This document shows, one piece after another, positions 35,798 through 43,918 of a stretch of 64,000 nucleotides of DNA; the stretch's first letter is position 1, and each line of letters starts with the position of its first letter. The position numbers and the translations under genes are program-made. The stretch is from assembly GCA_023388935.1 (NCBI GenBank), contig JAEWFG010000378.1, positions 1 to 64,000 of the forward strand. Direction: 5' to 3'. Under the pieces are notes generated by a model. The model did no database searches, was not told the DNA's origin, and saw only the letters and a list, made by a program, of their open reading frames with translations. This DNA is from Pseudomonadota bacterium. Lineage in GTDB: Bacteria; Pseudomonadota; Alphaproteobacteria; Rhizobiales; Xanthobacteraceae.

Positions 35798-37267
35798 ATG
35801 AGCAATTCTGCAAAGGCCGAGGCAGTGCTGGCGCTTCATCGCTTCGGGATGGGACCGCGACCGGGATCGATTGCGGCTGTCGGGACCGACCCGCGCGGCG
35901 CGCTGATCGCCGAGCTTGACCGACCGCTGCCGCTCGCCGCTGCCGCCAACCTTCCCTCCAGCGCGAAGGCCTACCGCACCGTGGCGGATGCCAATGCGCG
36001 GCGAACTGCGCGCGCCAAGCAGGCGCAGCAGCAGGCCAAGAAGCAGCAGATGGCTGCAGCGGCAGCCGCATCGGGCGAACAAAGTCAGGCTCAAGCGCAG
36101 ACCGAGGGGCAAGCGCAGGAGAAGGACGCTGCCGAAATGGCGGCCAAGCAGGCGGCCGACGCCGTTCCCGATCCCGGACGTCCCATCTATTTGCAGGAAG
36201 CCAAACTGCGTACGGAAGCGGCGCTCGCCGCCGATATCGGGTTTGCCGAGCGGCTGGTGTGGTTCTGGTCCAACCATTTCTGCGTTTCGGCCAACAGGAT
36301 CCAGAGCACGTCCGGCGCCTATGAGCGCGAAGCAGTTCGCGCCAACGTGCTAGGTCACTTCGTCGATCTCTTGCTGGCCGTCGAAGGTCATCCGGCGATG
36401 CTGTTCTATCTCGACAATCTCGGTTCGATGGGTGCGAACTCGATTGCCGGCATCAATCGCAGCAGCGGCCTCAACGAGAACTTTGCGCGCGAGATCATGG
36501 AACTGCATACGCTCGGCGTGCGCACCGGCTATACCCAGGAGGACGTGATCAGCTTCGCCAACGTGCTGACAGGCTGGACTCTGTTGCCGCCGGGGGCCGA
36601 TCCCCAGCATGGCGGCGAGTTCACCTTCAATCCGCGGCTGCACGAGCCTGGCGGGCAGACCGTACTCGGCAAGCGCTACGAGCAGGAGGACGTCGAGCAG
36701 GGACGCGCCGTGCTGCGCGACCTCGCCGCGCATCCGGCGACCGCAACCCATGTCGCGACGAAGCTCGCGCGCCATTTCGTCGCCGACGAGCCGCCGCCGA
36801 TCCTCGTCGAGCAGATGGCGAAGACCTTTCGCGAGACCGAGGGCGATCTCAAGCAGGTCGCGATCGCGATGGTGTCGTCGGACGAGGCGTGGCGCGAGCC
36901 GCCGTCAAAACTCAAGCGCCCGGGCGAATGGGTCGTCGGCATGGTGCGCGCGGCGGGCATCACAGTCGTCGATCCCGTTCGATATACCGGCGGCCAGGAG
37001 CTGCTCGGCGAGGCGCTGTGGCGTCCGTCCGCGCCCAAGGGCTATCCGGACGACGAGGCGAGCTGGATCGACGGCGTCGGCCGGCGGCTCGACGTCGCCA
37101 ACAATTTCGCAGAGCGCATCACCGGCACGGCCGATCCGCAAGTCATCATCGAGGACGTCTTCGCATCGGAGATCGCGCCCGAAGTGAAGCAGGCGGTCGG
37201 TCGCGCCGAGAGCCGGCAGCAGGCGCTGGTGCTGCTGTTCATGTCGGCTGATTTTCAGAGGAGGTGA
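35798..37267 (+). CDS. DUF1800 family protein
   Basis: 489 residues. Family features: LALHRFGMGPRPGSI near the start, RLVWFWSNHFCVS, NVLGHFVDLLLAVEGHPAML, LNENFAREIMELHTLGV and FANVLTGWTL in order. An alanine/glutamine/lysine-rich, low-complexity insert lies at residues about 65-125 (ARAKQAQQQAKKQQMAAAAA), probably disordered or coiled. No obvious signal peptide from this start. DUF1800 proteins are almost always paired with DUF1501 proteins, as here; the biochemical role is unknown. Three bases before the next ATG. Confidence 0.9.
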   Translation: MSNSAKAEAVLALHRFGMGPRPGSIAAVGTDPRGALIAELDRPLPLAAAANLPSSAKAYRTVADANARRTARAKQAQQQAKKQQMAAAAAASGEQSQAQAQTEGQAQEKDAAEMAAKQAADAVPDPGRPIYLQEAKLRTEAALAADIGFAERLVWFWSNHFCVSANRIQSTSGAYEREAVRANVLGHFVDLLLAVEGHPAMLFYLDNLGSMGANSIAGINRSSGLNENFAREIMELHTLGVRTGYTQEDVISFANVLTGWTLLPPGADPQHGGEFTFNPRLHEPGGQTVLGKRYEQEDVEQGRAVLRDLAAHPATATHVATKLARHFVADEPPPILVEQMAKTFRETEGDLKQVAIAMVSSDEAWREPPSKLKRPGEWVVGMVRAAGITVVDPVRYTGGQELLGEALWRPSAPKGYPDDEASWIDGVGRRLDVANNFAERITGTADPQVIIEDVFASEIAPEVKQAVGRAESRQQALVLLFMSADFQRR

Positions 37268-37269
37268 GG

Positions 37270-38520
37270 ATGGGCTTCGTCAATCACCCGACCACGCGGC
37301 GTGAACTTCTGGTCGGCTCCGGTGCACTGTTCGCATGGAGCCAGATGCCGCGGATCGCGCGTGCCGAAGGGCGCGATCCGCGCCTGCTCGTCATCGTCCT
37401 GCGTGGCGCGCTCGATGGAATGGGCGCGGTCGCGCCGGTCGGCGATCCCGACTGGATCGGCTTGCGCGGCGATCGTGCGCTGGTTATGGACGGCAAGCCG
37501 CCGGCGCTGCCGCTCGATTCCTTCTTCGCGCTCAATCCGGCGATGCCGAACCTGCACCGGCTCTACAAGAGCGGCAAGGCTGCGATCGTCCACGCCACCG
37601 CGACGCCCTATCGCGAGCGATCGCATTTCGACGGCCAGGACGTGCTGGAGAGCGGCATTTCCAAGCCCGGCGCGACCGCCTCCGGGTGGCTCAACCGCGC
37701 GCTGGCAGTGCTAGAGTCTGACGGGCGCGTCGATCCGCGCGGCAGTCGCGCGCTCGGTATCGGTTCAGTGACGCCACTGGTGGTGCGTGGCGCGGCGCCG
37801 GTCATGACATGGGTGCCGCAGAAGCTGCTGCCGGCGAGTGAGGACACCCAAAACCGCCTGCTAGATCTCTACCAGCACACCGATCCGAAGCTGGCGACCG
37901 TTCTCCAGGCGCGCATGAAGCTCGCTTCCCTCGGTGGAGCACCGGGCACCGGCGATCCGATGTCAGACGATCCGACCCTGGTGCCGCCCGGCATCGCGCG
38001 CGTGCGCGCGTATTTCGCCGAAGCCGCCGGCACCGCCGCGCGCTATCTCGCCAAACCCGACGGCCCGCGCGTCGGCGCTATGGGCTTCGTCGGCTGGGAT
38101 ACACACATTGCCGAAGGCGCGGCTTCGGGCCAGCTCTACAATCTGCTCGGAGCACTCGACGGCGCGTTCGCCGCGATCGAGAGCAACATGGGTGCGGCGT
38201 GGCACGAGACGGCGGTCGCCGTCGTCACCGAGTTCGGACGCACTGCGCGCATCAACGGCACGCAGGGCACGGATCACGGCACGGGTACGGTCGCCTTCCT
38301 CATCGGCGGCGGGCTCGCCGGCGGCCGCGTGATCGCGGACTGGCCGGGTCTGAAGCAGGCGCAACTTCTCGATGATCGCGATCTCAAGCCCACCACGGAT
38401 CTGCGCGCGGTGCTGAAAGGCCTGCTCAGGGATCACCTGCGCGTCGAGGAGAAGGTGCTGGCTGATGCGGTCTTCCCCGGCAGCGCCGACGTCAAGCCGA
38501 TGGACGGCCTCGTCAGCTGA
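37270..38520 (+). CDS. DUF1501 family protein with Tat signal
   Basis: 416 residues. The N-terminus has a twin-arginine motif (TTRRELLVGSGALF) and a cleavage-like ARAEG, so it is probably exported folded via Tat. LLVIVLRGALDGMGAVAPVGD, SHFDGQDVLESG, FVGWDTHIAEG and VTEFGRTARINGTQGTDHGT are the conserved DUF1501 segments, which resemble alkaline-phosphatase/sulfatase-fold metal sites. ATG at 37270 has GAGG five bases upstream; GTG 37264 is an alternative. Partner of the DUF1800 protein. Confidence 0.9.
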   Translation: MGFVNHPTTRRELLVGSGALFAWSQMPRIARAEGRDPRLLVIVLRGALDGMGAVAPVGDPDWIGLRGDRALVMDGKPPALPLDSFFALNPAMPNLHRLYKSGKAAIVHATATPYRERSHFDGQDVLESGISKPGATASGWLNRALAVLESDGRVDPRGSRALGIGSVTPLVVRGAAPVMTWVPQKLLPASEDTQNRLLDLYQHTDPKLATVLQARMKLASLGGAPGTGDPMSDDPTLVPPGIARVRAYFAEAAGTAARYLAKPDGPRVGAMGFVGWDTHIAEGAASGQLYNLLGALDGAFAAIESNMGAAWHETAVAVVTEFGRTARINGTQGTDHGTGTVAFLIGGGLAGGRVIADWPGLKQAQLLDDRDLKPTTDLRAVLKGLLRDHLRVEEKVLADAVFPGSADVKPMDGLVS

Positions 38521-38550
38521 CGGCGCGGCCCTCGCAACCGGATCGAGTTG

Positions 38551-38718
38551 ATGGTGTGCACACTGACGCAACGGGAACTCGACTTTCTCGCCAGCCTGAA
38601 ATGGAACTGGCGGCGGCTCTATCGGCGCGAACTCGTGCGGCTCCTGACCGGTGAGGCCGAGGCGAACGAAGGGCAGCCGGGGACGCGACCGCCGCTGTGT
38701 TGGAATCATCACAGTTAA
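38551..38718 (+). CDS. Possible small protein
   Basis: 55-residue frame, MVCTLTQRELDFLASLKWNW, then a basic helix RRLYRRELVRLLTG and a Pro-rich tail. The amphipathic start looks protein-like, but the RBS is weak (GGATCGAG) and the family was not recognised. It occupies the gap between the DUF1501 and RlpA-like genes. Confidence 0.3.
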   Translation: MVCTLTQRELDFLASLKWNWRRLYRRELVRLLTGEAEANEGQPGTRPPLCWNHHS

Positions 38719-38811
38719 CGCGAAATGGCTGCGGCCTCAGGCCCGCTTTTGTTCCGACAACGTTCTGCCCTCATTGCCCGCCGAACTTGGGGGAGTTCGG
38801 AGGGGCGTATC

Positions 38812-39336
38812 ATGTCTCGCTTTGCACGTACCGAAAGTGCCCGGATTTCCCTCGCAACCCCGTGCCGGTTGCTACTCGTCATCGTCGGCGCTGCATCGCT
38901 CGCCGCCTGCGCGCAATCGCCGGTCGGCCGTCAGAGGGCCGATCTCGCCGCCACAAGTCGGCAGGCCGCCGTGCAGCGGCCCCACAGGGTAGCGGCCCTG
39001 CACCCGCGGCCGAACAACCGTGTGCGTGTCGCTCATGGTGCCGGAGACGCAAAGCAAGCCGCCTCGCATGGCGTTGCCAGCTTCTATTCGGATACGGAGA
39101 CCGCGAGCGGCGAGAAGTTCGACAAGAACGAATTGACCGCGGCTCATCCCACCCTGCCGTTCGGCACAAAGCTGCGCGTCACCGATGTCTCCTCCGGCCG
39201 CTTCGTGACCGTCAGGGTCAACGATCGCGGGCCCTATGTTCGCGGACGCGTCGTCGACGTCTCTCCCTCCGCGGCCGCGGCGCTCGGCATGGTCGACAAG
39301 GGCGTCGCCAATGTCCGGCTCGATGTCGTGCAATAA
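38812..39336 (+). CDS. RlpA-like double-psi beta-barrel lipoprotein
   Basis: 174 residues. A lipobox LAAC near residue 35 marks it as a lipoprotein. The C-terminal half is an RlpA/DPBB domain: GVASFYSDTETASGEKFDKN, LTAAHPTLPFGTKLRVTDV and VRVNDRGPYVRGRVVDVS, the family's conserved barrel. RlpA proteins act on or bind denuded peptidoglycan strands at the septum; no SPOR domain is present, so septal targeting is not supported. ATG at 38812 follows GGAGGGG. Confidence 0.9.
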   Translation: MSRFARTESARISLATPCRLLLVIVGAASLAACAQSPVGRQRADLAATSRQAAVQRPHRVAALHPRPNNRVRVAHGAGDAKQAASHGVASFYSDTETASGEKFDKNELTAAHPTLPFGTKLRVTDVSSGRFVTVRVNDRGPYVRGRVVDVSPSAAAALGMVDKGVANVRLDVVQ

Positions 39337-39451
39337 GGCGCGGTCCATCGACTTGAGGCGACGCGCTTAACGGCCTGTTAGCTGCTCTCACGCACCATGG
39401 GCGCCCAAACAATTCGGGGCTCCAATTCGGGGCCTTTCGCGGAGGCGGCGC

Positions 39452-39607
39452 TTGAACACGATCCAGTATCTCGAAGATCAGGCCGCACGTGCCGAGCGGC
39501 TCGCCAAACGGATCACGGATACTCTGACGATTGAAAAGCTCCTGACCTTCGCCGACGAACGCCGCCGCGAGATCGAGGTCATCGCCGGCAGGTATCGGCG
39601 GGCTTAG
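39452..39607 (+). CDS. Small conserved-looking helical protein
   Basis: 51 residues from a TTG start with GCGGAGGCGG upstream: MNTIQYLEDQAARAERLAKR followed by a second amphipathic helix (LTIEKLLTFADERRREIEVI). The pattern matches small hypothetical proteins I recall from Bradyrhizobium; function unknown. Just upstream, AATTCGGGGC is tandemly repeated (around 39410-39435). Confidence 0.5.
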   Translation: MNTIQYLEDQAARAERLAKRITDTLTIEKLLTFADERRREIEVIAGRYRRA

Positions 39608-39709
39608 TCTCCATACACCATGCTCTGAACGCCTTCGCCCTCGCTTGGAGGCGAGGAACTTCTTCTTGTCTTCTGCGTCATCTGGGCGAGGCAAGAGGAG
39701 GAGGAAGTC

Positions 39710-39796
39710 ATGGGTTTTGGAAGAGGTGCTTTGCTTTGGTTGCTTGGCGTGCCGCTGCCGATCATCCTGCTGCTGGCCTTGTTCTGGCATCATTGA
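39710..39796 (+). CDS. Small single-helix membrane protein
   Basis: 28 residues: MGFGRGALLWLLGVPLPIII-like helix ending FWHH. A very strong RBS (AGAGGAGGAGGAAG) precedes the ATG, and a good intrinsic terminator lies 14 bases after the stop, so it looks like a discrete, well-expressed unit. Function unknown. Confidence 0.55.
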   Translation: MGFGRGALLWLLGVPLPIILLLALFWHH

Positions 39797-39810
39797 GGTC
39801 GCGACACACG

Positions 39811-39838
39811 AAAAGCGCAGCGGAGGCGGCGCTTTTTT
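39811..39838 (+). terminator. Intrinsic terminator of the small membrane protein gene
   Basis: AAAAGCGC (39811-39818) pairs with GCGCTTTT (39829-39836), followed by further T residues. It has the classic form with A and U tracts, so it may work in both directions. Confidence 0.75.
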
Positions 39839-39879
39839 GTTGCCTGGCGTTGTGAATCGCAGCGGCCCGGATGACGCGC

Positions 39880-40185
39880 TCACGTGTGGCTCTCGACGAA
39901 ATCGCTGAGATAATCAGGCAGCGTCACACCGTCGATGTCGCAGCGCGTCTGGATTTCGCCTGCCACATCCGTCGAAATGTCCTTCATCCAATGTTCGAGC
40001 GTGTTGAACGACATCACCTTGATGGGGTCGTTGAAGCAGCCTGCGACGAGTTCGCCGATCGTGGCTTCGAGATCGCTGCGCTCGATGCGGATTTCAGTCG
40101 CGTCGTCGCGGCGGTCGAACACCACGAACAGGGTCTGATCCGCGCCATAGGGCACGATCGGGGAAGGGGCTCCGGATTCAAGCAT
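39880..40185 (-). CDS. Hypothetical protein
   Basis: 101 residues, not recognised. Mixed alpha/beta composition with an acidic bias (DRRDDATEIRIERSDLEATI; HWMKDISTDVAGEIQTRCD) and no signal peptide or membrane helix. Start context on the minus strand includes AGTCCTTACG without a strong RBS. It reads in the same direction as the next small hypothetical gene, 113 bases away. Confidence 0.55.
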   Translation of the reverse strand: MLESGAPSPIVPYGADQTLFVVFDRRDDATEIRIERSDLEATIGELVAGCFNDPIKVMSFNTLEHWMKDISTDVAGEIQTRCDIDGVTLPDYLSDFVESHT

Positions 40186-40298
40186 CGTAAGGACTCACGC
40201 CTTGGCTTCCGATCCCTGTTAACGGGAAAAACCGGAAGAAGGTTCCTGGCCTATCGAGAAGCTTGCCCCGCGCGTGCAGCCGGAGCAACCACACGCAA

Positions 40299-40574
40299 TC
40301 AGAGAAACTCTCTCAGCCGCGACAGCTCGGTGACATGCTCGGGCGAGAGGATATCCGCGACCAGCGGCGGCTGCGCCGTCGTGTGGATCTCATAGAGATG
40401 TCGCGTCGCCGCCGGCTTCTCCATGAAAGCGCAGATGCACTCGTCGAGAGTGCCTTCGCTCACCTGATAAGACGCTCTCTGCGGCCTGCGCTGGTTTGCA
40501 AGCGATGGCCATTTGTGCAGCACCGCCATCGCGCCAAAATTGACCTTTAAATCAGCAACTAATGCGTTTCGCAT
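40299..40574 (-). CDS. Hypothetical protein
   Basis: 91 residues, not recognised. Contains two cysteines-or-aromatic-rich stretches (DECICAFMEKPAATRHLYEI) and ends SPEHVTELSRLREFL. It begins 14 bases after a minus-strand intrinsic terminator, so it probably has its own promoter or depends on read-through from the monooxygenase gene. Confidence 0.5.
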   Translation of the reverse strand: MRNALVADLKVNFGAMAVLHKWPSLANQRRPQRASYQVSEGTLDECICAFMEKPAATRHLYEIHTTAQPPLVADILSPEHVTELSRLREFL

Positions 40575-40587
40575 CGTCCTGCCTCAC

Positions 40588-40625
40588 GCAAAAAATACCC
40601 CAGCACGCGGATCTGCGTGCCGGGG
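40588..40625 (-). terminator. Intrinsic terminator of the monooxygenase-hydrolase gene
   Basis: Read on the minus strand: CCCC-G-GCACGC pairs with GCGTGC-T-GGGG (40598-40625, one A.C mismatch), followed by TATTTTTT (40590-40597). An additional hairpin, ACGGCCGG/CCGGCCGT, lies at 40670-40695 just after the stop codon. Confidence 0.7.
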
Positions 40626-40705
40626 CCCACAACTATCGCTACGTCTCAACGCCACAAGCGCTCAACGCAACGGCCGGAAAAAGGTTCCCGGCCGTCTTGT
40701 TGCCG

Positions 40706-43396
40706 TTAGCTCGCAGCAGCCGCGATCTTGTGCCCCGGGCTGGTCTGACCATGGCTGTTCTCGTCGCCGCGACTGACCTCCGGCGGAAGCCCGGCGAAGC
40801 GTCGCAGCGCTCCGGCCATCGTCACCCGTCCGGACACACCGGTGATCACGACGTCCACCATCGCAAAGGACGAGTGGAAATGACCGCGCGCCTTGAGCTG
40901 TTCGACCGGGACACCGGCAGCCGCCATCGCCTCGGCATAGGCGATGCCCTCGTCACGCAACGGATCGAACTCGCAGGTGACGACGAAGGCCGGCGGCAGA
41001 CCCGCGACCTTGCCGCGCAGCGGCGAGACGCGCGGGTCGGTGCGGTCGGCCGGCGAGCAGTAGAGATCCCAGAACCAGTACATCAGCGAGCGCGTCAGGA
41101 AGTAGCCAGTCGCATTGTCGTTGTAGGACGGACGATCGTAGGTACAGTCGGTGACCGGACACACCAGGAGCTGGCCGGCGATCTCGGGGCCGCCGCGGTC
41201 GCGCGCAAGCTGGCAGGTGACGGCGGCGATGTTGCCGCCGGCGCTCCAGCCCGCGACCAGCACCGGGCCAGGTTTGCCGCCGAGCTCGGCGACGTGTTCT
41301 GCGATCCAGCGCGTCGCCGCGTAGCCATCTTCGACCGCGGTTGGGAAGCGATGCTCGGGCGCATGGCGATACCCGACGCTGACGAAGGTCATGCCGGTCC
41401 GCCGCACCATGTCGCGGCAGAACGGTTCATCGGACTGCTCGTCGCCGAGCACCCAGCCGCCGCCGTGGAAATAGACCACGACGGGATGCGGCCCGGGCGC
41501 TGCCGGCCGGTACACACGGTAGGGCAGAGGTCCGTCGGGGCCGGGCAGGGTGCCATCGACGATGTCGCCGATCACCCGTCCCGCAGGCCGCGCCTTGTTG
41601 AATTCGTTGACGAAGGCGCGGGCACCGAGCGCGCCCATTGACTCGATCGGCGGCAGGTTCAACTGTGCGAGCAGGTTCAGCACCAGCCGCACGTCCGGCT
41701 GCAGCCGCACCACTTCGCCATCGTTGCACTGCGCGGCGACATTGGGCCCGGTGAGCTTGAAGCCGAGCATGCCGCGGCCGACGACCTCGTCGCAGATGCT
41801 CCGATAGGGACCGACGCCGCCGGTGTAGGGCATCAGGCCCTGCACCTTTCCGGGCACGTTGGCGCCCGTGTACCAGGTGTTGGCAAGCCGGTGCAGCGTC
41901 AGCATCGAGCAATCGGCCATGTGCTGGCCCCAGCCTGCCTGCGCCGTCTCCGTCGGCTCGATCGTGGTGAAGCCGGCGTCGCGCAGCGCTTTGAGCCGGT
42001 CGACCACCCAGTCGACATGCTGCTCGATCGAAACCGCCATGTTCGACAGCACCGACGGGCTGCCGGGGCCGGTGATCATGAAGAAGTTCGGAAAGCCCTC
42101 GACCGTGAGACCAAGATAGGTCTGCGGCCCGTGCGCCCAAACGTCGGAGAGTGATTTGCCGCCGCGGCCGGTGATCGGGTGAACGGCGCGGATTGCGCCG
42201 GTCATGGCGTCGAAGCCGGTCGCGAACACGATGACGTCGACGTCGAAGCTGCGATTGCCGGTGGTAATGCCGCTTGCGGTGATCGCTTTGATCGGCTCTT
42301 GGCGCAGATTGACCAGCGTGACGTTCGGTCGGTTGTAGGTGGCGTAATAGTTGGTGTCGAGGCAGGGACGCTTCGCGCCGAACGGATGGTCATGCGGCAT
42401 CAGCGCTGCCGCCGTCTCAGGATCCTTCACAGCCGCCGAAATCTTTTCGCGGATAAGGTCGCAGATCAGCTTGTTGCCGTCGAAGTCGACCGCCTGGTCG
42501 GCCCAGAGCTGCGTGAGGATGTAGACGAGGTCGCCCTTGCCCCATGCCTCTTCAAAGCGTGCGCGGCGCTCGGCATCGCTCAATTGCCAACTCACGGCCA
42601 ACTGCTGCGGATAGGGCACGCCGGCCATCGATTGGCGCGCCTGCTCGCGATAGGCGGCGCGGTCGCTCTGGAAAAGGCTCATGCGATCGGACGGCGAGGG
42701 GCCGTTGTGAGCAGGCAGCGCGAAATTCGGCGTGCGCTGGAACACGGTTAGATGTGCGGCCTGTTCGGCAATCAGCGGGATCGATTGAATGCCCGACGAG
42801 CCGGTCCCGATCACGGCGACGCGCTTGCCGGCGAGATTGACGCCGTCATGCGGCCAGCGGCCGGTGAAATAGACCTCGCCCTTGAAGTCCTTGACGCCGT
42901 CGATCTCCGGCGGCTTTGGCGCGGAGAGGCAGCCGGTCGCCATGATGTAGTGGCGGCAGGAGACGGGCTGGCCGTTGTCGGTGGTGAGTTGCCAGCGCTC
43001 AGTCGCCTCGTCCCACTTGGCTTCCGTCACCTTGGTGTTGAAGCGGATGTCGCGGCGCAGATCGTAGCGGTCCGCGACGAAGCCGAGATAGCGCAGGATC
43101 TCGGGCTGGGTCGCGTATTTCTCCGACCAGGTCCAGGCCTTGTCAAGTTCCGGATCGAAGGTGTAGCTGTAATCGATGGTCTGGATATCGCAGCGCGCGC
43201 CGGGATAGCGGTTCCAGTACCAGGTGCCGCCGACATCGCCGGCCTCTTCGAGAGCGACTGTCGAGAGGCCGGCCTTGCGCAGGCGATGGAGAAGATAGAG
43301 ACCGGCAAATCCTGCGCCGACCACGGCAACGTCGACCTGCTGGGCTGTTCCACTCGCCGCTTTGGACTCACGTGCGGCGACCATCGCGTCAGGCAT
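40706..43396 (-). CDS. Flavin monooxygenase fused to an alpha/beta-hydrolase
   Basis: 896 residues. Residues 1-560 are a Baeyer-Villiger/FMO-type enzyme: FAD motif [12 protein letters not shown] (G27, G29, G32), NADPH motif [10 protein letters not shown] (197-202), then [20 protein letters not shown]. The Baeyer-Villiger fingerprint reads [12 protein letters not shown] (171-182), with Phe177 where the usual histidine stands. From about 570 an HSL-type esterase follows: HGGGW oxyanion motif (about 644), nucleophile in GWSAGGN (Ser about 718), [10 protein letters not shown] acid and HFHSSFAM histidine. The fusion could oxidise a ketone to an ester and hydrolyse it. GGAGGAATGCC precedes the ATG. 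Confidence 0.88.
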   Translation of the reverse strand: MPDAMVAARESKAASGTAQQVDVAVVGAGFAGLYLLHRLRKAGLSTVALEEAGDVGGTWYWNRYPGARCDIQTIDYSYTFDPELDKAWTWSEKYATQPEILRYLGFVADRYDLRRDIRFNTKVTEAKWDEATERWQLTTDNGQPVSCRHYIMATGCLSAPKPPEIDGVKDFKGEVYFTGRWPHDGVNLAGKRVAVIGTGSSGIQSIPLIAEQAAHLTVFQRTPNFALPAHNGPSPSDRMSLFQSDRAAYREQARQSMAGVPYPQQLAVSWQLSDAERRARFEEAWGKGDLVYILTQLWADQAVDFDGNKLICDLIREKISAAVKDPETAAALMPHDHPFGAKRPCLDTNYYATYNRPNVTLVNLRQEPIKAITASGITTGNRSFDVDVIVFATGFDAMTGAIRAVHPITGRGGKSLSDVWAHGPQTYLGLTVEGFPNFFMITGPGSPSVLSNMAVSIEQHVDWVVDRLKALRDAGFTTIEPTETAQAGWGQHMADCSMLTLHRLANTWYTGANVPGKVQGLMPYTGGVGPYRSICDEVVGRGMLGFKLTGPNVAAQCNDGEVVRLQPDVRLVLNLLAQLNLPPIESMGALGARAFVNEFNKARPAGRVIGDIVDGTLPGPDGPLPYRVYRPAAPGPHPVVVYFHGGGWVLGDEQSDEPFCRDMVRRTGMTFVSVGYRHAPEHRFPTAVEDGYAATRWIAEHVAELGGKPGPVLVAGWSAGGNIAAVTCQLARDRGGPEIAGQLLVCPVTDCTYDRPSYNDNATGYFLTRSLMYWFWDLYCSPADRTDPRVSPLRGKVAGLPPAFVVTCEFDPLRDEGIAYAEAMAAAGVPVEQLKARGHFHSSFAMVDVVITGVSGRVTMAGALRRFAGLPPEVSRGDENSHGQTSPGHKIAAAAS

Positions 43397-43425
43397 GGCA
43401 TTCCTCCCGTGTGTTTTGTTTTGCC

Positions 43426-43466
43426 GGCAGGCTATCGCCGCCTGCCTGGCCTGTCATCAGGACAGG
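43426..43466. promoter_or_regulatory. Two adjacent dyads upstream of the monooxygenase gene
   Basis: GGCAGGC (43426-43432) with GCCTGCC (43440-43446), then CCTGTC (43450-43455) with GACAGG (43461-43466). Both are perfect and lie 30-70 bases upstream of the start codon, where an operator or promoter-proximal site would be expected. Confidence 0.35.
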
Positions 43467-43625
43467 TGCAATCTTCGGTAGTCGTTTGCGGCGCCATCAT
43501 GGCCGTGCGAAGTTTGCGGGGACACACGCATTGCGATGCACAAAGGCGGTGATCTTCCGGGCTAATCAGGCCGCATCCTTCTGTGTATGCTGCGGTTCCT
43601 TACAACGCATTGCCGACCGGACGTC

Positions 43626-43835
43626 ATGACAGAGTTGAGCGAGCGGACCAAAGCCAACATGGACGTCATCCTCGAGGAGACGTGCCGCCTATTGCCGAAT
43701 GGCGGCGATCATCACAGCCGCAGGTTCATCGCCGAGCGCCTGATCGAAGCGGCGCAATCTGGTCACTCCACGCTAGGTGAACTCGGCACCATCGCGCGCC
43801 GCGCACTGGCGGCGATTACTGCTAAGGGCAGCTAG
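43626..43835 (+). CDS. Small hypothetical protein
   Basis: 69 residues, MTELSERTKANMDVILEETC, then HHSRRFIAERLIEAAQSGHS and GTIARRALAAITAKGS. All-helical, soluble and typical of small conserved proteins of Bradyrhizobium; function unknown. The start at 43626 was chosen over 43587 because the 13 extra residues have no protein-like pattern. It is divergent from the monooxygenase gene. Confidence 0.6.
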   Translation: MTELSERTKANMDVILEETCRLLPNGGDHHSRRFIAERLIEAAQSGHSTLGELGTIARRALAAITAKGS

Positions 43836-43918
43836 CCTGGCGCCGCAGAGCTTGCCTCGCGGCGGGCCGCGGACGTAACCTGCCGAGGAACCTTTCCGCG
43901 CATCGAGATCTCCTGAAG

